Positions 17,605 through 25,641 of a stretch of DNA of 64,000 nucleotides are shown piece after piece; within the stretch, counting starts at the first letter, position 1; every line of letters starts with the position of its first letter. Source of the stretch: Aquamicrobium sp. LC103 (GTDB lineage Bacteria > Pseudomonadota > Alphaproteobacteria > Rhizobiales > Rhizobiaceae); assembly GCF_001014615.2 (NCBI RefSeq), contig NZ_LBCQ02000015.1, positions 124,001 to 188,000 of the forward strand. Direction: 5' to 3'. Made by a program: the position numbers and the translations under genes. The notes below the pieces were generated by a model, which did not search any database, had not been told where the DNA came from, and was given only the letters and a program-made list of their open reading frames with translations.

Positions 17605-18632
17605 AGGGCCGTCTCCGGCATGATGAAGACGCGGTCGCGACTCGAAGACATTACGGCGCCATAGGCTTCGGCTATCCGGTCCAGCGGAAACTGCGCGTCC
17701 GGCGTTACCGCGAAGGGTTTCAGCGCGCCGTTTTCGAAACCCGGCAAAAGCTCGCGAAGCACGTCGCCCGTTTCCGCGCAGGACAGCGCCAGCGTGTCGA
17801 TGCCGTGATAGCTGTGGCGGCCGCGATAGAACTCGAAGATGTTGAAGTCGACCACCGGGTTGATAGCGGCGATCAGGATCTGTCGGCCAAGCTTGGCGAG
17901 GCTCTTATGGGCGGCGGCGAAATAGGGGTCGCCGACAGTGTTGAAGACGATGGTCGCGCCGCGTCCACCGGTCAGCGCCATGACGCGTTCCGCGACGTCC
18001 TCGCTGCTCACGTCGATGATCTCCACCCGAGCGACGGAATGGCCGGCATAGTCTTCCGGCCGACGGACGACGCCGATCACCCGCGCGCCGCGCCAGGTAG
18101 CGATCTGGGCAGCGGCCTGCCCGACCTTGCCGTTGACGCCCATGATGACCACGACGTCGCCCTCGCCCGGCAGCCCCGCGCGGCGGAAACCCTCTATGGC
18201 GGTGACGAAGGGAACGCCGATGCCTGCGGCTTCCGCGAAGCTCAGACCGGCCGGCTTAGCGACCAGCCCGCCCTGCGGCACGATCACATGCGTGCCGTGG
18301 CTGCCGTCGCGGCGGATGCCGAGGTCGCCGGACGAGCCGAAGACCTCCTTGCCGACCAGCCCGGACGGGCCGGCGACGACCGTGCCGGCAAAATCCCGGC
18401 CCGGCGTGCGCGGGAAGACGGCATAGGGCATGAGCCCCGTCGCGGCCTTCACGTCGGACGGATTGACGGCTGCGGCATGGACCCGCACGACCGCCTCGTC
18501 GTCGCTTTTCAGGACCAGCGGCCCAGTCTCCACGGCAGGGGCGAGAGAGTGGATATCGGTCGCCTTTGCAAGGAGGCGCGCGCGCGTGGCCGGCGTTTCG
18601 AAGGGGACGGCCGCGGAGGCTGCAAGGTTCAA
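17601..18632 (-). CDS. Zinc-independent MDR oxidoreductase (quinone oxidoreductase-like)
   Basis: A 343-aa medium-chain dehydrogenase/reductase. The GroES-like part has VHAAAVNPSDVKAATG and the Rossmann part VVIMGVNGKVGQAAAQIA. The cysteine/glutamate zinc ligands of alcohol dehydrogenases are missing, so an NADPH-dependent enone or quinone reductase is expected. In an operon with a ring-cleaving dioxygenase it might reduce an unsaturated keto acid such as a maleylacetate-like product; that is inference, since the classical maleylacetate reductase is an iron-type enzyme not found here. Confidence 0.87.
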   Translation of the reverse strand: MNLAASAAVPFETPATRARLLAKATDIHSLAPAVETGPLVLKSDDEAVVRVHAAAVNPSDVKAATGLMPYAVFPRTPGRDFAGTVVAGPSGLVGKEVFGSSGDLGIRRDGSHGTHVIVPQGGLVAKPAGLSFAEAAGIGVPFVTAIEGFRRAGLPGEGDVVVIMGVNGKVGQAAAQIATWRGARVIGVVRRPEDYAGHSVARVEIIDVSSEDVAERVMALTGGRGATIVFNTVGDPYFAAAHKSLAKLGRQILIAAINPVVDFNIFEFYRGRHSYHGIDTLALSCAETGDVLRELLPGFENGALKPFAVTPDAQFPLDRIAEAYGAVMSSSRDRVFIMPETAL

Positions 18633-18669
18633 GACAAGACTCCCGAATGAAGTGAAGGAATGATGTGCG

Positions 18670-19578
18670 TCATGACGCGACCGCCTGCGGCAGCGACAGC
18701 ATGGCGCGCGCCTCTGCGGTGCTTGTCAGCGTGCCGCCGAGGTCTTCGATGATACGCCGTGCCTTGGTGACCAGCGCCGCGTTGGACGGCGCCAGCTCGC
18801 CGCGCGAGAGATAGACGCCGTCTTCCAGCCCGACGCGGGCATGACCGCCGGCAAGGAAGGACTGCGCCACCATCGGGAACGCGGCGCGGCCGATGCCGAT
18901 GGCCGTGAAGCGCGCGCCCGCCGGCAGCATGTTGCGGGCGTAGAGCACCGTTTCCGGCGCGGGCTGGAAGCCGTATTTCACGCCCAGCACGAAGGAGCAG
19001 AGCGCCGGGCCCGCGAGCGTGCCATCTGCCAGCAGGTCGTTCATGAAGGCGATGTCGCCGCTGTCGAACAGCTCGATCTCGGGCAAGGCGCCGGCGTCGC
19101 GGATCACCTTCGCCATGCGGCGCACGTTGCGCGGCGTGTTGATGACGACCTCGCCGCCGGAGTTCATCGTGTTGAGGTCGAGCGTGGCGATCTCGGGCTT
19201 CAGCGCCGCGATATGGCCGACGCGCTTTTCCGGCGCCATCAGCGTGGTGCCGGGGCCGGCGATCTTCGGGTCTTCGTCCGAGGGCACGAAACGCCCGCCG
19301 GGGCCGGTCGTCAGGTTGAGGATCAGGTCCGGCCGTGCCTTGCGCAGTGCCTCCACGACCTGCGCGTAATGATCGAGCTCCATCGAGGGACGCCCGGTCT
19401 CGGGGTCGCGCACGTGGATATGGACCACGGCGGCGCCCGCCTCGGCGGCTTTCAGCGAGGAATCGACGATCTGCGCCGGCGTTATCGGCAGATGCGGCGT
19501 CTGGTCCGGCTTGGTCAGATTGCCGGTGATGGCGCAGGTGAGGACCACCTTGCCCTTGTGCATGGCGACGCCGCTCAC
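18670..19578 (-). CDS. Beta-keto acid cleavage enzyme (BKACE, DUF849 family)
   Basis: A 302-aa TIM-barrel zinc enzyme. The VVHIHVRDPETG motif supplies the HxH zinc ligands, and TGPGGRF and the C-terminal GLEDGVYLSRGE are family marks. BKACE enzymes condense a beta-keto acid with acetyl-CoA and split it to acetoacetate plus a new acyl-CoA; Kce of lysine fermentation is the type member and the family has many substrates. Here it may be the last step that feeds ring-cleavage products into central metabolism. Translation may begin at 19578 or at the second Met (19563, MHKGKVVL). Its ATG overlaps the SDR stop by 4 nt. Confidence 0.92.
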   Translation of the reverse strand: MSGVAMHKGKVVLTCAITGNLTKPDQTPHLPITPAQIVDSSLKAAEAGAAVVHIHVRDPETGRPSMELDHYAQVVEALRKARPDLILNLTTGPGGRFVPSDEDPKIAGPGTTLMAPEKRVGHIAALKPEIATLDLNTMNSGGEVVINTPRNVRRMAKVIRDAGALPEIELFDSGDIAFMNDLLADGTLAGPALCSFVLGVKYGFQPAPETVLYARNMLPAGARFTAIGIGRAAFPMVAQSFLAGGHARVGLEDGVYLSRGELAPSNAALVTKARRIIEDLGGTLTSTAEARAMLSLPQAVAS

Positions 19579-20327
19579 AGCAGCCTCCCGCCGTCGACCA
19601 CCAGCGTCGTGCCGGTGGCATAGGTCAGATGCGTGGCGCAGGCGAGGATCGCGTCGGCGACGTCATCCGCCGTCGCGACGCGTTTGAGCGGGATCGTCTG
19701 GCCGATCTTCTGGTTGAACTCGGCACCGCGGCCGGGCACGAAGCCGGTATTTACGACGCCGGGCGAGACGCCCATGACGCGGATTGATGGGGCCAGCGCC
19801 CGCGCCAGCGACTTCACCAGCGTCTCGGTGCCGGCCTTGGCCGCGCAATAGGCAATGTTGGAGCCCGCGCCGTTGCTGGCCGCGATCGAGGAGATGAACA
19901 CCGCCAGCGCGTCGTCGCTGGCCTTCATGAGCGGCATCAGCTCGCGCATGGTGGCGAACTGCCCGCGCCAGTTGACGGCGAACATGCGGTCGATGAAATC
20001 GTCGTCCAGCGCGTCGAGATCGGCGTGGGGGACGGCCTTGGTGAAGCCCGAGGCGTGCACGAGAATGTCGACGCGGCCGAAGCGCTGCTCCAGCTCGCCG
20101 CGCAGCGTCTTCAGCGATGCGGTATCGGTGACGTCGGCCTCGAAGGCGGCATATCCCCTGCCCTCCAGCCCGGCCCTGAGCGCGGCGGCCTCGCGATCAT
20201 CGCGCTCGCCACGGCGGAAGGTGACGGCGACGGTCGTGCCGGCCTGCGCCAATGTCGCTGCCGTCGCGGCACCCACGCCGCCATTGCCGCCTACCACCAG
20301 AGCGATCTTGCCCGCAACGCTACGCAT
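19575..20327 (-). CDS. Short-chain dehydrogenase/reductase
   Basis: A 250-aa classical SDR: cofactor motif GGNGGVGAA near residue 13, the HASG segment, and catalytic Ser-Tyr-Lys seen as SSIAASNGAGSNIAYCAAKAG. The ending TGTTLVVDGGRLL is typical. The start at 20327 (MRSVAGK) is preferred because 28 further in-frame codons would overlap the dioxygenase gene. It probably oxidises or reduces a hydroxyl/keto intermediate. Coupled at its 3' end to the BKACE gene (4-nt overlap) and 7 nt from the dioxygenase gene. Confidence 0.92.
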   Translation of the reverse strand: MRSVAGKIALVVGGNGGVGAATAATLAQAGTTVAVTFRRGERDDREAAALRAGLEGRGYAAFEADVTDTASLKTLRGELEQRFGRVDILVHASGFTKAVPHADLDALDDDFIDRMFAVNWRGQFATMRELMPLMKASDDALAVFISSIAASNGAGSNIAYCAAKAGTETLVKSLARALAPSIRVMGVSPGVVNTGFVPGRGAEFNQKIGQTIPLKRVATADDVADAILACATHLTYATGTTLVVDGGRLL

Positions 20328-20334
20328 GGCGCAC

Positions 20335-21213
20335 CTATTTGATTGGAGGAACGGGCAGCCGGGCCTCGCCGGGCTGCATGACGAATTCATAGTCGAGCAC
20401 GCAGCGCTCATCGGCGGCGCCCTCGTTCTCGGTCCGGTAGCTGCCGATCAAAGCCGGTGTGACGCCGAAGACGGGATCGTCCTCGAGATGCGCGTCGTCG
20501 CCCGGGAAGACCTGGGTGATCAGCGTCTTGTAACCTTCGCGATGGACGAGGAAATGCAGGTGCGCGGGCCGCAGCGGCTGCCGGCGCTGGGCGCGCAGCA
20601 TGTCGCCCGTCGGGCCGTCCATCGGCACCGGGTAGCCCGCAGGCCGCACGCTGGTGAAATGGAAGCGGCCATCCGCATCCGCGGTGAAGACGCCGCGCAG
20701 GTTCATGTCGGCCTGCTGCTCGTCCTGGTTCTCGTAGAGCCCGGCGGGAGACGCCTGCCAGACGTCGACGCGCGCCCCTGCGATCGGGTTGCCCGCGTGG
20801 TCGCGGACCAACCCGCGCATCAGCAGCGGCGTTCCCTGCGTTTCGCTTCGCAGCAGGCTGGCGCCGCTTTCCAGCTCGGGCGCGTTGAGCCGCCAGAACG
20901 GGCCGAGCAGCGCCGAGGCGGTCTCGGTCACGCCGCCGGCCCCATTGTTCATCAGGCACACCAGCGTCGAGACGCCGAGCGCGTCGGAGAAGAGTGCCGC
21001 CTCGTTGTGGCGGTCGTTGCTCGCCTGGCCGATGCGGTTGACGAAGTCGAAGGCGAATTCGAGCTCTTCTTCCGAAACGCTCACCTCGCGAACGAAGGCA
21101 TGAAGATGGCGCACCAGCGCCGACAGGACCTCGGCATGACGCGCGTCCGGCGCCCGGCCGACGGCCTTCAGCACCGCTTCCGTGACATCGCCCTGGTCCT
21201 GGATGAGCATCAT
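20335..21213 (-). CDS. Intradiol ring-cleavage dioxygenase (hydroxyquinol 1,2-dioxygenase-like)
   Basis: A 292-aa non-haem Fe(III) dioxygenase with an N-terminal helical dimerisation domain (~1-95) and a beta-sandwich core. The Fe ligands are visible as Tyr in SPAGLYENQD, Tyr in PAGYPVP and the two His of RPAHLHFLV. The ALLGPFWRLNAPE and GNPIAGARVDVWQASPAG segments are those of the catechol/hydroxyquinol 1,2-dioxygenase group. It would cleave a catechol or hydroxyquinol between the hydroxyls to a muconate or maleylacetate. It is the first gene of the minus-strand arm, with an AGAGAGG site and a LacI-type operator just upstream. The exact substrate is unknown. Confidence 0.9.
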   Translation of the reverse strand: MMLIQDQGDVTEAVLKAVGRAPDARHAEVLSALVRHLHAFVREVSVSEEELEFAFDFVNRIGQASNDRHNEAALFSDALGVSTLVCLMNNGAGGVTETASALLGPFWRLNAPELESGASLLRSETQGTPLLMRGLVRDHAGNPIAGARVDVWQASPAGLYENQDEQQADMNLRGVFTADADGRFHFTSVRPAGYPVPMDGPTGDMLRAQRRQPLRPAHLHFLVHREGYKTLITQVFPGDDAHLEDDPVFGVTPALIGSYRTENEGAADERCVLDYEFVMQPGEARLPVPPIK

Positions 21214-21236
21214 TGCGCCTCTCTGGTTGCGTACAG

Positions 21237-21265
21237 GCTAACAGCAATCGATTGCATAATGTCAA
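21237..21265 (-). promoter_or_regulatory. Promoter of the dioxygenase-led operon
   Basis: On the minus strand TTGACA (21265-21260) is followed after 17 nt by a weak GTTAGC -10 (21242-21237). The operator palindrome 21244-21255 fills the spacer, so a bound repressor would block polymerase directly. The -10 is poor, which suits a tightly controlled promoter. Confidence 0.5.
21244..21255. promoter_or_regulatory. Putative LacI operator, copy 2
   Basis: Perfect palindrome GCAATCGATTGC between the -35 and -10 of the minus-strand promoter. Same 12 bases as at 17042 and 21362, and centre-to-centre 118 bp from the latter, a distance that could allow looping. Confidence 0.75.
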
Positions 21266-21332
21266 CTGGAAATTTGCTTATCAGAAGATGTGTCGCTGCA
21301 TCTGGCCCATTTCTATAGTGTTTCTGGCGGTA

Positions 21333-21361
21333 TTGACGCCACAAAACCCAATGCCTAATCT
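21333..21361 (+). promoter_or_regulatory. Promoter of the amidohydrolase pair
   Basis: TTGACG (21333-21338), a 17-nt spacer and TAATCT (21356-21361). The operator at 21362-21373 directly follows the -10 and covers the expected start of transcription. The first amidohydrolase codon is about 120 nt downstream. Confidence 0.55.
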
Positions 21362-21373
21362 GCAATCGATTGC
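21362..21373. promoter_or_regulatory. Putative LacI operator, copy 3
   Basis: Perfect palindrome GCAATCGATTGC abutting the plus-strand -10. Placement across the start site is a classical repressing position. Confidence 0.75.
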
Positions 21374-21489
21374 GATTATGAATGTATGATCTGGCGATCG
21401 AAAGGCTAGGAGGGGCGGCGGTTCGCGGCCTTGTCGCGGCCGGAGCCGTGCGGCATCGGCTGGCGCGGAAAACAGGTGGAGCTGACATC

Positions 21490-22863
21490 TTGAAGAAGAC
21501 GCTGATCAAATGTGGCTGGCTGGTCACGCAGGACCCCGCCATCGGGGATTTCACCGGTGGCGAATTGCTGATCGAGGGCGATCGCGTCCTTGCCGCGGGC
21601 AAGGCGCTCGACGCCGCCCATGACGAGGTCATCGACGCGTCCGACATGATCGTCATGCCGGGCCTCATCAACGGCCATATCCACGTCTGGCAATGCGGCC
21701 TGCGCGGCATCGGCTCGGAATGGATGGGGCCGGACTACCACGCCAACATCCACGCCAACATCGCCACCAAATACGGCCCGCGCGACAATTATCTCGGCAA
21801 TCTCGTCGGCGCCCTCACCCAGATCGACAGCGGCGTCACCACGGTCATCGACTTCTGCCACAATCTGAAATCGCTGGAGATGGCGGAAGCCGCCATCGAC
21901 GGGCTGGACGAATCCGGCATCCGCGCCGTCTTCGCGCACGGCACCGCCAAGCCGCCCGCGGCACCCGGCGAGACGCCGTTCACCCACGTCCCGCATCCGC
22001 GCGACCGCATCGAGGCGCTGCGCAAGGGCCGCATGGCTTCTCACGACCAGCGCGTCACGCTGGCCATGGCAATCCTCGGGCCGCATTACGGCACGCAGGA
22101 AGTGTTCGAGACCGACGTGCGGCTCGCCCGCGAGTTCGGCCTGTTCTCCACCACCCATGCCACCAAGCCGAACGACAAGTGCATCTCGCCGCGCGGCTAT
22201 CTGGCGCTCGCCAAGGCCGGGCTTCTGGGTCCCGACCACAATATCGTACATGGCAACTATATCGACGACGAGGAGCTGAAGGCGATCGCAGGTTGCGGCG
22301 CGACGGTGACGGCGACCGTGCTGGTCGAGCTGCACGGCCACGCGCCCGACCCGCTGGTGATGCGCATGCGCGCGCTAGGCTCGATGCCCTCCATCGGCAT
22401 CGACGTCGAGCCGATCGTTACCGGCGACATGTTCCGCGAGATGCAGGCCGCACTCTCGCACGCCCGCTGGTCGGCCCACCGCGACAACGCCGCCGAGGGC
22501 AAGCCGTCGCTCTCCGTCATGCCGGTGCGCTCGCGCGAGGCACTGGAATGGGCGACGATCGGCAACGCGCAGGCGATGGGCATCGACAGGAAGGTCGGCA
22601 GGCTGTCGCCGGGCATGAAGGCCGACATCACCATGCTGCGCGCCCGCGACCTCAACATCTTCCCCGTCCACGACCCGATCTACACGATCGTCGAGCAGGC
22701 CGGCGCCAAGAACGTCGATACCGTCATCGTCGACGGCGTGGTGCGCAAGCGCGCCGGCAAGCTGCTCTTCGACGAGGCGCTGCTCGCCACGCGCATGGAC
22801 GAGATGCGCGCGTCCGCCCTGCGGGCGATGGACGAAGCCAATTTCAAGCTCAACGCCGCCTGA
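21490..22863 (+). CDS. Amidohydrolase, AtzA/TrzN/SsnA-like (first of a tandem pair)
   Basis: A 457-aa amidohydrolase-superfamily enzyme if read from the TTG at 21490, which has a GGAG 8-10 nt upstream and aligns with the start of the next gene (LKKTLIKCGW versus MKKTLIRCGW). Metal-site residues: NGHIHVW (HxH), THATK, NIVHGNY and the Asp of SIGIDVE. The subgroup includes chlorotriazine hydrolases, guanine-type deaminases and methylthioadenosine deaminase, so it hydrolyses a C-N or C-halogen bond on a heterocycle or conjugated ring. The substrate is unknown. An ATG at 21382 would add 36 unaligned residues and lies just past the operator. Confidence 0.88.
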   Translation: MKKTLIKCGWLVTQDPAIGDFTGGELLIEGDRVLAAGKALDAAHDEVIDASDMIVMPGLINGHIHVWQCGLRGIGSEWMGPDYHANIHANIATKYGPRDNYLGNLVGALTQIDSGVTTVIDFCHNLKSLEMAEAAIDGLDESGIRAVFAHGTAKPPAAPGETPFTHVPHPRDRIEALRKGRMASHDQRVTLAMAILGPHYGTQEVFETDVRLAREFGLFSTTHATKPNDKCISPRGYLALAKAGLLGPDHNIVHGNYIDDEELKAIAGCGATVTATVLVELHGHAPDPLVMRMRALGSMPSIGIDVEPIVTGDMFREMQAALSHARWSAHRDNAAEGKPSLSVMPVRSREALEWATIGNAQAMGIDRKVGRLSPGMKADITMLRARDLNIFPVHDPIYTIVEQAGAKNVDTVIVDGVVRKRAGKLLFDEALLATRMDEMRASALRAMDEANFKLNAA

Positions 22864-22883
22864 GCGGACCGGGAGGAACCACG

Positions 22884-24248
22884 ATGAAGAAGACACTCAT
22901 CCGCTGCGGCTGGATCGTTTCGCTGGACGACACGATCGGCGACGTCGTCGGGCAGGACATCCTGATCGGAGACGACAAGATCCTTGGCGTCGGCACCAAT
23001 CTCGGCGAGGCCGACGAGGTCGTCGATGCGCGTGACATGATCGCCATTCCCGGCATGGTCGACGCGCATCTGCACACATGGGAGACGGGCCTGAAGGCGA
23101 TCGGCTGCGACTGGCGCCAGGGCGAGTATCTGCGCGACGTCTTCGCCGGCATGAGCACCTGGTTCGAGCCGGACGACAACCACATCGCCACGCTGGCCGG
23201 CGCGCTGAGCCGGCTCGACGCGGGCGTGACCACCCTGCTCGACTACTGCCACAACGTGCGCTCGACCGAGCAGGCGGAGCGGTCGGTGGACGCATTGGAG
23301 GAAGCGGGCATCCGCGCCGTCTTCTGCCTTGGCACCGGCGTCTACCGCCCCGACCAGAAGCCGACCGACGCGGAGCTGCAGCGCATCCATCCGCGCGACC
23401 GCGTCGAGCAGATCCGCAAGCGGCTCTCCAATGAAGAGCGTCTCGTCACCATGTCGCTGGCGATCCCCGGTCCGCACTGGGCCGAGGAGCCGTCGATCCG
23501 CGCCAACCTCGCACTGGCCCGCGAGCTGGGACTGCGCACCTCTTCGCATGCGACGAAGCGCAAGAGCCAGGAGCTGATGCCGGACGGCTATGCCAGCCTG
23601 ACCAGGGAAGGCCTGCTGGGCCCCGACCACAACATCGTGCACGGCAACTATCTGCCCGACGACGAGCTGAAGCTGATGGTCGATGCCGGCATCACTGTCA
23701 CCTCGACCGTGCAGACCGAGATCCGCGGCTATGGCCGTCCGCCGGCGGTGAGCCGCGTGGTGAATTTCGGTGGCCTGCCCTCGCTCGGCGTCGACGTCGA
23801 GCCGAAGATCCCCGGCGACATGTTCCGCGAGATGCAGCTGGCGCTGGCCTACGCGCTCAACGAGCGCGTGCGCGAGGATATCGTCAAGCCGGAGAAGCCG
23901 GTGGAGAACAAGCCGATCTTCGCCCGCGACGCGTTGAAATGGGCGACGATCGGTGGCGCCGAAGCGCTCGGTCTCGGCCACCGTATCGGCACGCTGACGC
24001 CGGGCAAGCAGGCAGACATCGTGCTCTTGCGCGCCAACGACCTCAACCTGTTCCCGATACGCAATGCGCTCTTTTCGGTCGTCGAATTCGCCCATGCCGG
24101 CAATGTCGACGCGGTGATGGTCGACGGCGAATTCCGCAAGCGTGACGGTAAGCTGCTGTATGGCGAGGACAAGGTGCGATCGGTGCGCGCACGCCTGATG
24201 GAATCGTCCGACCGCATCATCCACGAAGCCGGTTACAGGATTCGCTGA
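22884..24248 (+). CDS. Amidohydrolase, AtzA/TrzN/SsnA-like (second of a tandem pair)
   Basis: A 454-aa paralogue of the preceding gene, alignable over its whole length (GVTTLLDYCHN versus GVTTVIDFCHN; GPDHNIVHGNYLPDDELK versus GPDHNIVHGNYIDDEELK). Metal-site residues are kept: DAHLHTW, SSHATK, VHGNY, GVDVEPKIPGDMFREM. The ATG at 22884 has a strong GGGAGGAA site, 20 nt after the first gene. Differences near the HxH motif (WETGLKAIGCDW versus WQCGLRGIGSEW) suggest different substrates or successive steps. Neither gene shows signs of decay. Confidence 0.92.
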   Translation: MKKTLIRCGWIVSLDDTIGDVVGQDILIGDDKILGVGTNLGEADEVVDARDMIAIPGMVDAHLHTWETGLKAIGCDWRQGEYLRDVFAGMSTWFEPDDNHIATLAGALSRLDAGVTTLLDYCHNVRSTEQAERSVDALEEAGIRAVFCLGTGVYRPDQKPTDAELQRIHPRDRVEQIRKRLSNEERLVTMSLAIPGPHWAEEPSIRANLALARELGLRTSSHATKRKSQELMPDGYASLTREGLLGPDHNIVHGNYLPDDELKLMVDAGITVTSTVQTEIRGYGRPPAVSRVVNFGGLPSLGVDVEPKIPGDMFREMQLALAYALNERVREDIVKPEKPVENKPIFARDALKWATIGGAEALGLGHRIGTLTPGKQADIVLLRANDLNLFPIRNALFSVVEFAHAGNVDAVMVDGEFRKRDGKLLYGEDKVRSVRARLMESSDRIIHEAGYRIR

Positions 24249-24354
24249 AAGCCCACAGGCTCGGCAGCGAGTGGCTTGTAATCCAGTGAACCGACGCCAT
24301 ACCAGATGCTCATGATAGCTGGCGGCAATCGTGAATTCGTGGGTATTGGACGAA

Positions 24355-24392
24355 GCGCGGGATGTGGGTGACAAATCTTCGCGCTCGCGCTG
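24355..24392. repeat. 38-nt dispersed intergenic repeat, copy 1
   Basis: From GCGCGGGATGTGGGTG to CGCGCTCGCGCTG, this stretch matches 54953-54990 on the same strand with one mismatch. It lies in the 160-nt gap between two convergent operons. No ORF spans both copies in a sensible way, so a dispersed non-coding repeat is likely. Confidence 0.6.
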
Positions 24393-24408
24393 TGGGAAAG
24401 AACACCAA

Positions 24409-25638
24409 CTAGGCATTGACGGCAGAGACGCGGCATTGCACGCCTTGTCTCTCGAAGAGAGCCGGTTGGAGCTCGGTGCCGAGTCCTGCTGATTCCGGCG
24501 GCTGGATATGGCCGTTTTCCATTCGAGGCAATTCAGTCACAAGGTCGCGATAGTATCCCTTGAGAAACGTGCGAACCACCTCCTGTTTCAAGGCGGCCGG
24601 TGACGCGATTGCCTGATGGATACCGGCCAGGAGGACGATCGGTCCAGTCGCATCATGTGGCGAGAACGGGCGCCCGAAGCTTCGGCAGAGGGCCGCAATG
24701 TCGCGTGTTTCGCTGACGCCGCCGATCCAGCCGGTATCGAACATGACAATGTCAAGCGCCCGGCGCGGCAGCATTTCGCGAAGCCAGTCCACGGTCGCGT
24801 AGGCTTCCGCTCCGACCACATGGCCTCGCACATGCTCTCGGAAGGTTTGAAGGTCGCCCATATTGTGCATCTGGACGGCATCTTCATGCCAGGCCACGTC
24901 AAAGTCATTGAGCGCGGCGGCGATCTTGAGCGCTCCCGGCAACTGCCAACGCGTGTGATAATCGACGTAGATGTCGATGCGCGCGCCAACCGCCTTCCGG
25001 ATCTTTTCGACCGATTTGATGCCGTCCTTGAGGTCAGACAGCGAGATGTCGTAGCCGCGGGTCTTGTCGGCATAGGCGTCGAAAGGCGAGTATTTCATCG
25101 CTGTAAACCCCTCCGCCAACAGTTCCTCGGCAAGCTCACCGGGCTCTTCGAGATTGTCGCCTGCTATCCCGCCGCGACCGCCCTGGACATTGGTCGTCCC
25201 TTCCGCACCCGGTGCATAATGCATCAGGCGGCGTGCCACGCTGTCGCGGCCGGGTCGAACGCAGGTGTTGTAGACCGGAATTCGATCCCGGCAGGCACCT
25301 CCCAGAAGCTGGTAGAGTGGTTGGCCCAGCGCTTTTCCCAAAAGGTCCCAAAGGGCGATGTCGACAGCAGACACCGACTGCAGTTCGATCGAACGCGTCG
25401 GAAAACCCTGGAAGCGATTGTCGAGCCGGTTACGCATGTCCGAGACCAGCCCGTTGATGGCCATCGGATCGCGGCCGAGCAGCAGCGGCGCCAGGACGTC
25501 GTGAGTATAGGCAGCCACGGCGGCGGCGTTACGGAAAGTCTCGCCGAGACCGGTCAGGCCCTCATCGGTGTGGAGGCGCACCCAGCACAGATTGTAGAAT
25601 GGCGGGACCTGAACGGTTTCAACGGAGGTGATCTTCAC
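24409..25638 (-). CDS. Enolase-superfamily (mandelate racemase/muconate lactonizing type) dehydratase or racemase
   Basis: A 409-aa protein with the N-terminal capping domain (VRLHTDEGLTGLGETF) and a TIM barrel. Metal ligands can be read as Asp in IYVDYHTRW, Glu in AWHEDAVQ and Glu in VGAEAY, with a general-base His in SPHDATGP, the mandelate-racemase layout. Probably a sugar-acid dehydratase; substrate unknown. GTG start at 25638. It is the last gene of the minus-strand arm (gntR-permease-permease-this), 3 nt after the permease stop. Confidence 0.88.
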   Translation of the reverse strand: MKITSVETVQVPPFYNLCWVRLHTDEGLTGLGETFRNAAAVAAYTHDVLAPLLLGRDPMAINGLVSDMRNRLDNRFQGFPTRSIELQSVSAVDIALWDLLGKALGQPLYQLLGGACRDRIPVYNTCVRPGRDSVARRLMHYAPGAEGTTNVQGGRGGIAGDNLEEPGELAEELLAEGFTAMKYSPFDAYADKTRGYDISLSDLKDGIKSVEKIRKAVGARIDIYVDYHTRWQLPGALKIAAALNDFDVAWHEDAVQMHNMGDLQTFREHVRGHVVGAEAYATVDWLREMLPRRALDIVMFDTGWIGGVSETRDIAALCRSFGRPFSPHDATGPIVLLAGIHQAIASPAALKQEVVRTFLKGYYRDLVTELPRMENGHIQPPESAGLGTELQPALFERQGVQCRVSAVNA

Positions 25639-25641
25639 GCA

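Noticed and set aside
22680-24416. 578-aa open frame on the minus strand
   Set aside because: Shadow of the second amidohydrolase; composition rich in His/Arg/Val as expected for antisense.
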